A DNA stretch of 64,000 bases from JAXLWB01 sp046328715. Lineage in GTDB: Bacteria; Chloroflexota; Anaerolineae; Caldilineales; Caldilineaceae. Location of the stretch: positions 62,001 through 126,000 of the forward strand of contig JAXLWB010000014.1 of the NCBI GenBank assembly GCA_046328715.1, in the 5' to 3' direction. The notes under the pieces were generated by a model. That model made no database searches, was not told the DNA's origin, and saw only the letters and a list, made by a program, of their open reading frames with translations. Position numbers and translations under genes: made by a program. Shown here one piece after another: positions 32,837 to 41,951 of this stretch. How positions within the stretch are numbered: position 1 is the stretch's first letter; each line of letters starts with the position of its first letter.

Positions 32837-35389
32837 TTAGCGCAGGAGGGCTGCCAACTCGTCTTCCTCTTCGTCCTCTTCGGTGGGCAATTCCTCAATT
32901 GGCGCAACTGGTACCACAGGCTCCTCATGGCCAATGACTTCGAAGGTGAAGTCTTTCACGGTCTTGCCGTCGTCGTTGGTAATTTCCTTATAGTCGATCA
33001 GAACCGTGTCACCCGGGACAAACTTGTTCGCCAGCAGTTGCTCGCTGAGCGGATCCTGGATGCGACTCTGAATGGCACGGCGCAAGGGGCGGGCTCCATA
33101 ATCAGGATCAAAGCCTGCCTCGGCAATCGCCAAACGGGCTTCATTGGAAATTTCCAACTTGATCTCTTGTTCACCCAGTTGCAAGCGCAAGGGGCGCATT
33201 TCCAGGTCGGCCACCAAGGCAATTTCTTCGCGTGACAAACTGCGGAAAACCATGATGCCATCCAAGCGGTTGATGAACTCAGGGCGGAAGGACTTCTTGA
33301 GCGCATCCATCACCTTCGCCTTCATCGACTCATACTCTTGCTCACGACCTTCGAAATCTTCTTTGGAAATCGAGAAGCCCAGCTTGTTTGAGCCTTGAAT
33401 CAGTTTGGCACCGATGTTGCTCGTCATCAGGATCAAAGTGTTGCGGAAGTCGACACGGCGGCCCTTCGCATCGCTCAAATGGCCATCTTCCATGACCTGG
33501 AGCAGCATATTGAACGCTTCAGGATGGGCCTTTTCGATTTCGTCGAGCAGAATGACTCGATAGGGGCGGCGGCGTACTGCTTCGGTCAATTGGCCACCTT
33601 CTTCGTAGCCAACATAACCTGGAGGCGCACCGACTAGGCGGCTCACATTGTGGCGCTCCATAAACTCGCTCATATCGATCTTGAGCAGAGCTTCTTCACT
33701 GCCAAACAGGAATTCGGCCAGTACTTTGGCTGACAACGTTTTGCCCACGCCTGTTGGGCCAAGGAACATAAAGACACCAATTGGGCGCTTGGGGTCCTTG
33801 AGACCAGCACGAGCACGCCGTACTGCCCGGCTAATAGCCTTGATCGGCTCTTCTTGACCGATGATGCGTTGGCGGAGTGCCTTTTCCATCTCAAGCAAGC
33901 GTTCGCGTTCCTCGCCAGCAATACGGCTGACCGGCACACCTGTCCACATCGCCACCACATCAGCAATGTCTTCCGAGGTTACCTTGGGCAGATTGGCCAC
34001 TTGGGTGCCACCTTCGCGCAGTTGCGTCAGCTTGGCTTCCATCTCCACTTCTTTGTAGCGCAGATCAATTGCATCATCAAAGCGCTGGGAATCGAGCGCT
34101 TCTTCTTTTTGCTTTTGTAGCTTTTTGAGCCCCATAAAGGTCTCGCGCAAGTTGGCGGCGTAGGGAGCCTTGTACATGCGCACGCGGCTGCTGGCTTCGT
34201 CGATCAGGTCGATGGCTTTGTCGGGCATAAATCGATCGGGCACATAGCGTGCTGCCAGATGCGCAGCCGACTCCAATGCCTCGTCGGTGATGGTCAATTT
34301 ATGATGGGCTTCGTAGCGGTTGCGAATGCCACGTAAAATCTGGACCGTTTCCTCGATCGAAGGTTCGTTGACCATGATCGGTTGGAAACGGCGTTCGAGG
34401 GCCGCATCGCTTTCTACATATTTGCGATATTCGTCGAGCGTGGTGGCACCCAACACTTGGAGTTCGCCACGGCTGAGTGCTGGCTTGAGGATGTTGGCAG
34501 CATCGACACTGCTACCTGCCGCACCGGCACCGACCAGCATGTGAACTTCGTCGATAAACAGAATCGACTGGCTGGCGATGACTTCTTCAATCACCTTTTT
34601 CAGCCGCTCTTCAAACTGGCCGCGGTACATGGTGCCAGCAACCAGACTACCCACGTCTAACATCAGCAGACGGCGATTGAGCAAGGTCTCCGGTACATCA
34701 CCTTCTACAATACGCTGGGCCAGGCCCTCGACAATGGCTGTCTTACCCACACCTGGCTCGCCAATCAAGGCCGGGTTGTTCTTGGTGCGGCGACTCAGAA
34801 TTTGGATCATGCGCTCGATCTCATTCTGGCGGCCAATGACTGGGTCCAGCTTACCTTCTTCGGCCTGGGCTGTGAGGTCGCGCCCTAACTGATCCATTAA
34901 CGGAGTCTTGGACTCTTTCTTCTGCTTTTCTTTCGATTGCTGTTGGGTTTGCAGAATGTTGCGTGCTGTTTGTGTGCGCACACGATCCAGGTTGATGCCT
35001 AGACCGCGCAATACATTCACCGCAATCCCTTCGCCTTCACGCACCAGACCAAGCAGGAGGTGCTCGGTGCCAATGTAATGATGTCCCATCAAGCGAGCTT
35101 CGTCTACTGCCAATTCGATGACACGCTTGGTGCGCGGGGCAAGAGTCGGTTTTCCAAACGGCGCTCGTTCACCGCGACCTACCGTTCTTTCCACCGCCCG
35201 AATTACCTGGCTAGGCTCTACACCCAGCTCGCGCAACACTTTCACCGCTACACCGTTTTCTTCTCGCACTAATCCAAGCAGGAGGTGCTCGGTGCCGATG
35301 TAATTATGGTTCAAACGCAACGCTTCTTCTTGGGCCAGTGTTAAGACTCGTCGAGCACGTTTCGTAAACCGATCTAGTTTATCAGACAT
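32837..35389 (-). CDS. clpC: ATP-dependent Clp protease ATP-binding subunit ClpC
   Basis: 850 residues. Two N-terminal Clp repeats (about 5-75 and 80-145, both with HNYIGTEHLLLGLV-like motifs) are followed by AAA+ domain 1 (Walker A GEPGVGKT at 210-217). A middle region with coiled coil and UVR-like segment (LRYKEVEMEAKLTQL) distinguishes ClpC from ClpA. AAA+ domain 2 (FLGPTGVGKT, FNMLLQVMEDGHLSD) and an acidic tail follow. It unfolds proteins for ClpP. A promoter about 200 bases upstream is proposed below. Confidence 0.96.
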   Translation of the reverse strand: MSDKLDRFTKRARRVLTLAQEEALRLNHNYIGTEHLLLGLVREENGVAVKVLRELGVEPSQVIRAVERTVGRGERAPFGKPTLAPRTKRVIELAVDEARLMGHHYIGTEHLLLGLVREGEGIAVNVLRGLGINLDRVRTQTARNILQTQQQSKEKQKKESKTPLMDQLGRDLTAQAEEGKLDPVIGRQNEIERMIQILSRRTKNNPALIGEPGVGKTAIVEGLAQRIVEGDVPETLLNRRLLMLDVGSLVAGTMYRGQFEERLKKVIEEVIASQSILFIDEVHMLVGAGAAGSSVDAANILKPALSRGELQVLGATTLDEYRKYVESDAALERRFQPIMVNEPSIEETVQILRGIRNRYEAHHKLTITDEALESAAHLAARYVPDRFMPDKAIDLIDEASSRVRMYKAPYAANLRETFMGLKKLQKQKEEALDSQRFDDAIDLRYKEVEMEAKLTQLREGGTQVANLPKVTSEDIADVVAMWTGVPVSRIAGEERERLLEMEKALRQRIIGQEEPIKAISRAVRRARAGLKDPKRPIGVFMFLGPTGVGKTLSAKVLAEFLFGSEEALLKIDMSEFMERHNVSRLVGAPPGYVGYEEGGQLTEAVRRRPYRVILLDEIEKAHPEAFNMLLQVMEDGHLSDAKGRRVDFRNTLILMTSNIGAKLIQGSNKLGFSISKEDFEGREQEYESMKAKVMDALKKSFRPEFINRLDGIMVFRSLSREEIALVADLEMRPLRLQLGEQEIKLEISNEARLAIAEAGFDPDYGARPLRRAIQSRIQDPLSEQLLANKFVPGDTVLIDYKEITNDDGKTVKDFTFEVIGHEEPVVPVAPIEELPTEEDEEEDELAALLR

Positions 35390-36245
35390 ACATGAATCCT
35401 CACCTGAAATACTCAGGACTTAAACACTTTGTAGGAACAAAGATGAGCTGGGGTTCTCCCACCTTACCTTGTTATCAAGATTTTCCTTGTTTAAAGCTAT
35501 CGAATCTTCTGACAACAGTTGCTACATTCATCTATCTTTGGGCCGTCAACTTCAGCTTTGGCAACTGTGTAACTGTGTCACTTGTTATTACATCTATATT
35601 AAACCACTGTGTCAAGTAGCAATATACCTATTGGCTTTTCTACATACCTACCAATTTGACCAGTTTTTTAGCAAACCTTGATCTACACTTCTTACTGTGA
35701 TTTAAACTGTAACTGTATGACTGGGTCGGACTTACACTATAGGATAAACGGCTTCAATCATAACTTTACTAAACAATATACTGACATTTTATGCTTTATC
35801 AAAGTAATCTACAATCTGTTAATCACAAATTTGCCAAGATTCCCGTAATTAACGTCTCAATTTATCATGTAGGCGATGTCAAAATAAAACTATTCTATTG
35901 AAATCGCTTACGTCATTGCAAAAAGCGAGGGAATTGGACTGTTCTTTGTTTGCAATGGCCTTAGGGAGATTCTGTGTTGTCACAAATAAGCGTCTCGCTG
36001 CAATCCATCGATCAAGATGCTGTAGAGGGTCGCATCGATCCTCGGTTTATGGGCGTCAATTTGTGGCTGCTACAAATTAGGAACTATTTTAATAAGTTCT
36101 CAGACAGTTTGTCAACCAACCAATCTATCAGGATTGAGTCCTATTTTGTACGTCAAATAGACGAATTTTGTTCCATAAGGTCGCTTATTCGTGTGGATCG
36201 AACGATTTGACAGCCAACACACAGGGCGTAGGGGCACAAGACCTA
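35390..36245. other. Long AT-rich intergenic region before clpC
   Basis: About 850 bases without a convincing gene on either strand; the open frames are short and of random composition. It carries the clpC promoter (35587-35615) and three ACTGTGT copies. The rest of the region (35640-36240) shows nothing clear; an undetected small RNA or decayed gene is possible. Confidence 0.5.
35587..35615 (-). promoter_or_regulatory. Candidate clpC promoter with ACACAGT repeats
   Basis: On the minus strand TTGACA (35615-35610), a 17-base spacer and TGTAAT (35592-35587). ACTGTGT occurs three times on the plus strand, at 35564, 35572 and 35606, the last overlapping the -35 box and the other two just past the start site. 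They may bind a stress regulator. No CIRCE or CtsR box was recognised. Confidence 0.6.
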
Positions 36246-36277
36246 AAAAGAGAGGGCGATCCATCGCCCTCTCTTTT
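36246..36277 (-). terminator. Terminator after the S1 protein gene
   Basis: AAAAGAGAGGGCGAT (36246-36260), CC, ATCGCCCTCTCTTTT (36263-36277): a perfect 15-bp stem with T-runs in both directions. It is 50 bases past the stop of the S1 gene. Confidence 0.9.
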
Positions 36278-36329
36278 ATAACATTCATTCTTTTATCATT
36301 GTGCTGTACGAGAGTTGCCGCATTTCTGA

Positions 36330-37562
36330 CTAGACAGCCATTTCGGCAAGCTCTTCGACCGGCTCTTCGCTGCTTTCGTCAGCAGGAGCTTCGGCGTCAC
36401 TGGGGGCGATGGCCCAATCCAGCTCTACCTTTTGCTCGGGCGGCAAGGCCTGCTTCAGACTCAGTCCCAAGCGGCGTTTGTCGGTCTCGATGCGAATAAT
36501 TCGCAGATCGTATTCCTCGCCCTCTTTGACGACTTCCTTGGGGTGGGCAACTCGCTTATCCGAAAGCTCGCTGATATGAATCAGGCCCTCGATCCCGTTT
36601 TCTTCGATGCGGGCAAAAGCGCCAAAGTTGACCAGCTTGGTGATGCGACCACGCACGATTTGACCAATCTCGAAGATTGAATCGATGACCGCCCACGGTT
36701 CTGGTTGGAGGCGGCGCAGACTCAAGCCAATGCGGCGCTTGTCGAGGTCGACATTGAGCACTTGGACCTTGACCTTGTCGCCAACGTGTACCACTTCGGA
36801 CGGGTGGGTGATGCGATTCCAGCTCATCTCGCTCATGTGAATCAACCCGTCAGCTCCGCCCAAGTCGACAAAGGCGCCGAAGTCGGCAATACTACTGATA
36901 ACGCCGGTAAAGATCTCACCTTCGCGTAGCGAGTCGAGGAGCTGTTCCTTCTGCTTGCGGCGCCATTCGCGCATGGCCAAACGCTCAGAAAGAATCAACC
37001 GATTGCGCTTGCGGTCCAGATCGATCACTTTCACCTTCAAGGTGTTGCCGATCAATCCACCGTAGCGTGCTTCGATCTCTTCGTCGCTTTCCTGGTTGTT
37101 GATCGTGATCGAGCTCAACTGGCTGGCGGGCACAAAGCCGCGCACCTGACCCAAGCGAGCAATCACACCACCGCGATTGAAACTCTCGACCACGGCATCG
37201 AACATTTCCTGCGACTTCATGAGCGATTCGGCAGTTTCCCAGTCCTTCTCAGCCATTGCTCGACTAATGCTAAGGTGGACTTGACCGTCCTTGTCTTCCT
37301 TTACAATGCAGACGGGCACTTCGTCGCCAATCTTCAGTTTTTCGAAGAAATTGTCCATTCGTTCCAAGTCACGACCTTGAACGATGCCCTCCGATTTGAA
37401 GCCGATGTCTACAAGTAATTCATTCGAACGCTTGTCCACAACAATCCCTGTGCGAATTTCACCCGTTTGCGGTTCCTGCAACGAGCGTTCGATCTCATCG
37501 AGCAGGGCTGCCATTGGATGGGGTTCCGTCACAGCAACATCTGAGAAGTAGCTTTGAGCCAT
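36330..37562 (-). CDS. Ribosomal protein S1-like protein with four S1 domains
   Basis: 410 residues. Four S1 RNA-binding domains are visible, the third (IFTGVISSIADFGAFVDLGG) and fourth (VRGRITKLVNFGAFARIEEN) being the most canonical, followed by an acidic tail rich in Glu/Ala/Pro. Bacterial S1 (rpsA) recruits mRNA to the 30S subunit. The four-domain form fits the shorter S1 proteins of Gram-positive-like lineages. It stands alone between RidA and clpC, with its own terminator. Confidence 0.9.
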   Translation of the reverse strand: MAQSYFSDVAVTEPHPMAALLDEIERSLQEPQTGEIRTGIVVDKRSNELLVDIGFKSEGIVQGRDLERMDNFFEKLKIGDEVPVCIVKEDKDGQVHLSISRAMAEKDWETAESLMKSQEMFDAVVESFNRGGVIARLGQVRGFVPASQLSSITINNQESDEEIEARYGGLIGNTLKVKVIDLDRKRNRLILSERLAMREWRRKQKEQLLDSLREGEIFTGVISSIADFGAFVDLGGADGLIHMSEMSWNRITHPSEVVHVGDKVKVQVLNVDLDKRRIGLSLRRLQPEPWAVIDSIFEIGQIVRGRITKLVNFGAFARIEENGIEGLIHISELSDKRVAHPKEVVKEGEEYDLRIIRIETDKRRLGLSLKQALPPEQKVELDWAIAPSDAEAPADESSEEPVEELAEMAV

Positions 37563-37717
37563 AGAAAAAAACAGTCCTCCAGAACAATAAATTAACTACA
37601 TATAGCAGCATTTACAGCATCATTACTGGAAATACCCACTATCTACTCACTCATACTCAAAAGAATGACGGATGAAGGTACAAGATAGTCTTCATCATTC
37701 AGACTTGTGAGAAAGAG

Positions 37718-38098
37718 TTACACACACAATGCGATAACTTCAATTTCAACCAATCCCCCCAATGGCAAAGCCGCCACCTGAACGGTGCTACGCGCAGGCG
37801 GGCTACCCGTGAACGCTTGCGCATAAATGGCGTTAACAGTAGCAAAATCTGCCAAATTGGCGAGAAAGATTGTTGTTTTGACAATCTGATCCATACTTGA
37901 TCCTGCCGCTTGTAAAAGGGCAGCAACATTGGCAAGCGCTTGACGCGCTTGCGCTTCTACACCCTCAGCAAGCTTACCTGTTGCGGGGATTAATCCAAGT
38001 TGGCCAGACGCAAAAATTAGGGAATCGGTTTTGATTGCCTGTGAATAGGGGCCGATTGCAGCCGGGGCGTGCGTGGTTGTAATTACCTGACGAGTCAT
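37718..38098 (-). CDS. ridA: RidA-family enamine/imine deaminase
   Basis: 126 residues. APAAIGPYSQAI at the N-terminus, FASGQLGL, and the key Arg in GSPPARSTVQVAALPLGG followed by VEIEVIA mark the RidA family. It hydrolyses reactive 2-aminoacrylate and related imines. ATG 38098 has GAGG about five bases upstream. No operon partner is evident; an S1 gene lies downstream and mreB upstream beyond a heptad repeat. Confidence 0.94.
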   Translation of the reverse strand: MTRQVITTTHAPAAIGPYSQAIKTDSLIFASGQLGLIPATGKLAEGVEAQARQALANVAALLQAAGSSMDQIVKTTIFLANLADFATVNAIYAQAFTGSPPARSTVQVAALPLGGLVEIEVIALCV

Positions 38099-38197
38099 CA
38101 AACCTCACAATATTAATGGATGATTAGAGTGTAATGAAAAAGTGTCAATAAGTCAAACTTTTCAACGGGAATTGTGAGATAATTGTTGTAGAGAGTC

Positions 38198-38306
38198 AGC
38201 AAAGTGGCAAAGTCGAAAAGTGAAAGAGTTGAATCGTGAGCACCAAGGATGGCTAGCTAATCCAGCATCACCATTCAAACTCTGCCCTTTGCCGCCTTTT
38301 TCACCT
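38198..38306. repeat. Heptad-periodic inverted repeat behind mreB
   Basis: The left arm from 38198 reads GCAAAGTGGCAAAGTCGAAAAG, then TGAAAGAGTTGAA. The right arm, to about 38315, reads TCAAACTCTGCCCTTTGCCG, then CCTTTTTCACCTTTACTCTG. The arms are imperfect complements, and the right arm ends on the mreB stop codon. Confidence 0.6.
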
Positions 38307-39332
38307 TTACTCTGGCACAATGGGCAGGCTCCGACGCATGATGTCGTAATTTTCCAACGCTCGTCCTGCACCCAAGGCGACACAGGCAATGGGGTTTTCT
38401 GCCACATAGGCTGGTACACCAGTTTCCTGGGTGAGCATGGGGGCAATATTGCGAAGTTGGGCGCTGCCACCAGTCAATACCATGCCACGGTCGATAATGT
38501 CGGCGGCCAGCTCGGGAGGCGTTTTTTCCAAGGTAGCCCGAACGGTGCTGACAACGGCCTGCAACGGCTCTTGCAGCGCTTCTGTGACTTCGCTGCTGGT
38601 AATGTGAATGATTTTGGGCAAACCCGTTACTTGATCGCGACCACGCACTTCCATGCTACGGTCTTGCTCCATAGGAAGGGCGCTGCCAATCGCAATTTTG
38701 ATCTCTTCTGCGGTTTGCTCGCCAATCAATAAGTTATACTTTTTACGCACATAGTTGATGATGGCTTCGTCGAAACGGTTACCGCCGACGCGGACACTGC
38801 TCCATACCACAATGTCGTTCATCGTGACTACGGCTGCTTCAGTTGTACCACCACCCATATCAACAACCATGTTGCCAGTCGGAGTGCCAATCGGCAGACC
38901 GGCACCATAGGCAGCGGCCAACGGCTCTGGGATCAAGTACGCTGCTCCAGCACCGGCCTGCATGGCGGCATCATGGACAGCACGCTCTTCCACGCTAGTA
39001 ACGCCACGCGGGGTGCTAATCATCACCTTGGGGCGAAAGAGAGGACGAAAGAGAGGATTTGGATTGCCAACGATGCTTTGAATAAAATAACGCAGCATCA
39101 CTTCGGTGAGCACGAAATCGGCAATCACGCCGTCACGCATCGGGCGCACAACTTCGATGCTCTCAGGCGAACGGCCTAACATGTCGTAGGCTTCATGCCC
39201 TACAGCCACCATTTTGTTGTCGCGCACACTGATCGCCACAACAGAGGGCTCAGACATTACGATTCCTCGGCCTTTGACATGCACCAGCACATTGACGGTT
39301 CCGAGATCAATTCCGATATGTTTTCCAAACAT
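38307..39332 (-). CDS. mreB: Rod shape-determining protein MreB
   Basis: 341 residues, typical for MreB/Mbl. Actin-fold motifs: phosphate 1 IGIDLGTVNVLVHVKGRGIV at the start, phosphate 2 GNMVVDMGGGTTEAAV, and adenosine motif VLTGGSAQLRN. It polymerises under the membrane and guides wall synthesis. The frame runs to 39392 but passes through a heptad repeat; ATG 39332 (MFGKHIGIDLG) is the family start. No mreC or mreD adjoins it. Confidence 0.95.
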   Translation of the reverse strand: MFGKHIGIDLGTVNVLVHVKGRGIVMSEPSVVAISVRDNKMVAVGHEAYDMLGRSPESIEVVRPMRDGVIADFVLTEVMLRYFIQSIVGNPNPLFRPLFRPKVMISTPRGVTSVEERAVHDAAMQAGAGAAYLIPEPLAAAYGAGLPIGTPTGNMVVDMGGGTTEAAVVTMNDIVVWSSVRVGGNRFDEAIINYVRKKYNLLIGEQTAEEIKIAIGSALPMEQDRSMEVRGRDQVTGLPKIIHITSSEVTEALQEPLQAVVSTVRATLEKTPPELAADIIDRGMVLTGGSAQLRNIAPMLTQETGVPAYVAENPIACVALGAGRALENYDIMRRSLPIVPE

Positions 39333-39334
39333 GA

Positions 39335-39705
39335 AAGTATATAGACAGCTAAACAGGTAAACAAGCAGCGTAAGTAAATAACAAAAACTCACCTAACTGT
39401 TTGTTTACCTGTCTACACCGGTTTTTGATAAACTTATTGAATTATGTCGTAAAATACGCTATCCACGCATCGTCTGAATGATGACCGATGCTCCTGTTGG
39501 TCCACGCCTGCCAAAGCCGATCAATAGATTTGGTGACATGCGTAGGTCCAACAACTTTTGTCACAATTCAACAATAGTCTGGTGTAAACCCAAACCAGAC
39601 CAGGGTCTCTGCTGATGCATGCCTGAAAGGTGACAGATTCTTCCATTATACTGTGTACGAAAGTGAGATTCAAAACTTTTCATCTTCGATTGAGGGTAAC
39701 AGACT
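39335..39705. repeat. Intergenic region with heptad-type inverted repeat (39340-39415)
   Basis: No gene seen. The left arm has GACAGCT, AAACAGG, TAAACAA; the right arm has CTAACTG, TTTGTTT, ACCTGTC, forming an imperfect hairpin just upstream of mreB. From 39416 to 39705 the divergent promoters of mreB and the 39706 gene must lie; none stands out. Confidence 0.55.
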
Positions 39706-40338
39706 ATGACTAAACAAGCCAGTACCGCACGACCGCGTAAAAATGAGTTGCGTGACCGTGCAGCCCGTCAACGCAAGCAGCAAAACACATTGCTCTTTAG
39801 CGCTGGCGGTGTTATCTTAGCGATTATCGCCGTTGTCGTCTTTCTTAATATTCGCGGCAGTATGCCAGTCGCTGGCGAAGAAAGCTATCCAACGCAGGGG
39901 AACGCTCATATCGACCAAGACACTGCGTCACCGATTGTCTATAATAGCACGCCTCCTAACTCTGGGCCGCATTATGGGGGGCTAGCCAATTGGGGCATTT
40001 ACGATACACCGATTCGCTATGAACAGGTGGTTCACAACCTTGAAGATGGTGGAGTTTTGATCTACTATCAATGTCCGGATGGCTGTGCGGACGATGTCGC
40101 CAAGCTGACAGATCTTGCCCAACCTTATATCAATGCTGGGAAACATGTTGTCATGCTCCCCAACGATCCAACTTTCACCGCAGGCGGGTCAGTCCCTGCG
40201 CATAAAGATATGGGGGCCAAGTTTGCATTAGTGGCTTGGACCAAGGTCTTAAAAATGGACACGGTTGATCTGGATCGCATGCGCCGCTTTATTGATAAGT
40301 ATGTGATGGTTGATCATCATGTGGCAGGGCAAGGGTAG
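39706..40338 (+). CDS. DUF3105 membrane-anchored protein
   Basis: 210 residues. A basic N-terminus (1-26) and one helix (about 27-48) are followed by an extracytoplasmic domain with YNSTPPNSGPHYGGLANWG and VVHNLEDGGVLIYYQCPDGC, the hallmarks of DUF3105 (conserved PPxSGxH and HNLExGxV). The two Cys and the His residues may bind a metal or form a disulfide. Function is unknown in the family. It is a single gene, flanked by hairpin repeats. Confidence 0.85.
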   Translation: MTKQASTARPRKNELRDRAARQRKQQNTLLFSAGGVILAIIAVVVFLNIRGSMPVAGEESYPTQGNAHIDQDTASPIVYNSTPPNSGPHYGGLANWGIYDTPIRYEQVVHNLEDGGVLIYYQCPDGCADDVAKLTDLAQPYINAGKHVVMLPNDPTFTAGGSVPAHKDMGAKFALVAWTKVLKMDTVDLDRMRRFIDKYVMVDHHVAGQG

Positions 40339-40341
40339 GAC

Positions 40342-40395
40342 AAAGTGACAAGATGACAGGATGAATGTGCAGTTCGCTTGCCATCCTGTCATCCT
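40342..40395. repeat. Heptad-type hairpin after the DUF3105 gene
   Basis: AAGATGACAGGATG (40350-40363) faces CATCCTGTCATCCT (40382-40395), 13 of 14 positions complementary, with an 18-base loop. Heptads AAGTGAC, AAGATGA, CAGGATG. It lies between convergent genes and may also end transcription. Confidence 0.7.
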
Positions 40396-40412
40396 ATGAA
40401 TTCGACCCTCTT

Positions 40413-41156
40413 CTAAATCTCGCTGGTGCTAAAGCGTCTGATCAACCAGTAAAGTAGCAACCCTTCAATGGCGCAGCCTACGATAAAGATGGGTGCTATC
40501 AAGGGTTCGTTAAAGTGAAGAGCCCAGAGTAGACGAGCTGGCCAGAAGGTGGGGAGCAAGCCGAAAAGCCATTGCCATGGCAACGGTGTAAAGGCTGCAA
40601 GAACCGGTGCAATCATAAAAATATTCAGTGCCTTGGCCAGGGCAAACCCCTGGACCTTGTTTGCTGCCATGGTTCCAAGACTCAGCGCCGTGATTGGCGC
40701 AATCAGCGCAGAAAGTAACAGGCAGAGGACGAGAAACCACGAGTGGCTGAGTGCTAGCTGAGCAAGGTTAAGGGCTAACCAAGTCACCAGTGCGCTGACG
40801 AGCATCGGCATGGCAAGACGGTAAGCAAGATAATTGCCCAAAGATAGGGGTGTTACTCGCATCGCCAGCAGCGTGCGGTCATCCTTCTGATCGAGCAGCA
40901 GAAAACCAACGACCATGCCTGTGATCGCTGGTGCCAGCAAGAGTAGGATGTACGCTGCGATCAAGGGAAAGGTGAAGGTCAGATCAACGCCAAAGCGACT
41001 CCTGCTCTGCTCGACGACAACCCCTCCCCCCAGACGAATTAACCCTCCTACCAGCAGAGGCAGCCAGGGCATAATACGCAACAGCGGATCGCGTTGTACA
41101 CTGCGTAGATCGACTCGACCTAGCGCCCGCATCCTTCGCCCAAATGCAAGGGTCAT
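40413..41156 (-). CDS. ABC-2 type exporter permease, second subunit
   Basis: 247 residues with six hydrophobic helices, no signal peptide. Segments such as LLLDQKDDRTLLAMRVTPLS are characteristic of ABC-2 permeases similar to the mycobacterial fluoroquinolone exporter subunits, with a near-identical element in the partner (LLEKDEGSLTALRVTPLR). Its ATG overlaps the TGA of the 41156 gene (ATGA), so both are made together. Substrate unknown; see the operon context at 44138. Confidence 0.85.
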   Translation of the reverse strand: MTLAFGRRMRALGRVDLRSVQRDPLLRIMPWLPLLVGGLIRLGGGVVVEQSRSRFGVDLTFTFPLIAAYILLLLAPAITGMVVGFLLLDQKDDRTLLAMRVTPLSLGNYLAYRLAMPMLVSALVTWLALNLAQLALSHSWFLVLCLLLSALIAPITALSLGTMAANKVQGFALAKALNIFMIAPVLAAFTPLPWQWLFGLLPTFWPARLLWALHFNEPLIAPIFIVGCAIEGLLLYWLIRRFSTSEI

Positions 41157-41857
41157 CACTTTTCTCCTCCTTGCATACCCGCCTGGCTGTAACTCCTTTG
41201 TGCCCAGGCAGCACAAATTACCAGCGCAAGTAAACCAACGCCAATCGCCAGGAGAGTAGTTATCCACGGCTGTGGCACCAGCGCTGCATTGACCAGCCAG
41301 AAGGCAGGGTTGAGCGGGTGGGGTGTATACCAGGGCAGTAGAATGCCTGCGCCACGGACCATCAGTGGCAACCAGAGCAATCCCACCAACAAACCGGAAG
41401 GCAAGAGAAATTCATTGATTCCTCGGTAGCGCTGAACTACCGCAAAACCGACCAATACGTAGATTGTGCTTGTCAGCAGTATGCATCCGATCAGCAGCAA
41501 CCAGTTGACCTGCCAACCTGCAATCAACGCTGTCAGCACCAGCGTCTCCAGCAAAGCCGGGATTGTCAGCGATAAGACCTTGCTCAGCAGATACTCCTTT
41601 AGCCGCAGCGGTGTGACGCGCAAGGCAGTCAGTGATCCTTCATCCTTCTCCAGCAGCACAAGCGCAGCCACAAAGTAAAAGGTGCTCACCGCAAGATTGC
41701 CGATCAGCATCGAGGGCAGGAGCGATGTAAAGTCAAACGCCTGCAATTGGCTCAAGATTGCCACCCAAAAGAGCGTAACAAAAAGAGTCGCCGCATAGAA
41801 GCCGCTGCGCCATTGCACTCGCAGATCGTTCTGAAAGGTAACCCAAAAGCGTTTCAT
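41156..41857 (-). CDS. ABC-2 type exporter permease, first subunit
   Basis: 233 residues with six hydrophobic helices, starting MKRFWVTFQNDLRVQWRSGF. It is paralogous to the next gene in the E/Q-KDEGSLTALRVTPLRLKEYLL element. It pairs with the 40413 permease and the 41952 ATPase to make a heterodimeric exporter. ATG 41857 gives the natural N-terminus; a longer frame runs into a repeat tract. Confidence 0.85.
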   Translation of the reverse strand: MKRFWVTFQNDLRVQWRSGFYAATLFVTLFWVAILSQLQAFDFTSLLPSMLIGNLAVSTFYFVAALVLLEKDEGSLTALRVTPLRLKEYLLSKVLSLTIPALLETLVLTALIAGWQVNWLLLIGCILLTSTIYVLVGFAVVQRYRGINEFLLPSGLLVGLLWLPLMVRGAGILLPWYTPHPLNPAFWLVNAALVPQPWITTLLAIGVGLLALVICAAWAQRSYSQAGMQGGEK

Positions 41858-41867
41858 AGGTAGATTC

Positions 41868-41951
41868 TTTAAAAGTGGCAAAGTTGCAAAGTTGCAGAGT
41901 TGAAAAGTGGAACCCAACAGCATGCCAGTGTCTTGCTTCCCCTTTTCCCCT
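41868..41951. repeat. Heptad/octad repeat tract between ATPase and permease
   Basis: The left part reads AAAAGTGGC, AAAGTTGC, AAAGTTGC, AGAGTTG, AAAAGTGG. The right part has TTGCTTCCCCTTTTCCCCTT. They face each other imperfectly. The tract sits within the exporter operon, directly before the first permease. Confidence 0.6.

Noticed and set aside
35390..35640. CIRCE or CtsR heat-shock operator before clpC
   Set aside because: Neither TTAGCACTC-N9-GAGTGCTAA nor tandem GGTCAAA is present.
35974..36210. 78-residue open frame in the clpC-S1 gap
   Set aside because: No ribosome-binding site, no recognisable motif, AT-rich surroundings; kept as intergenic.
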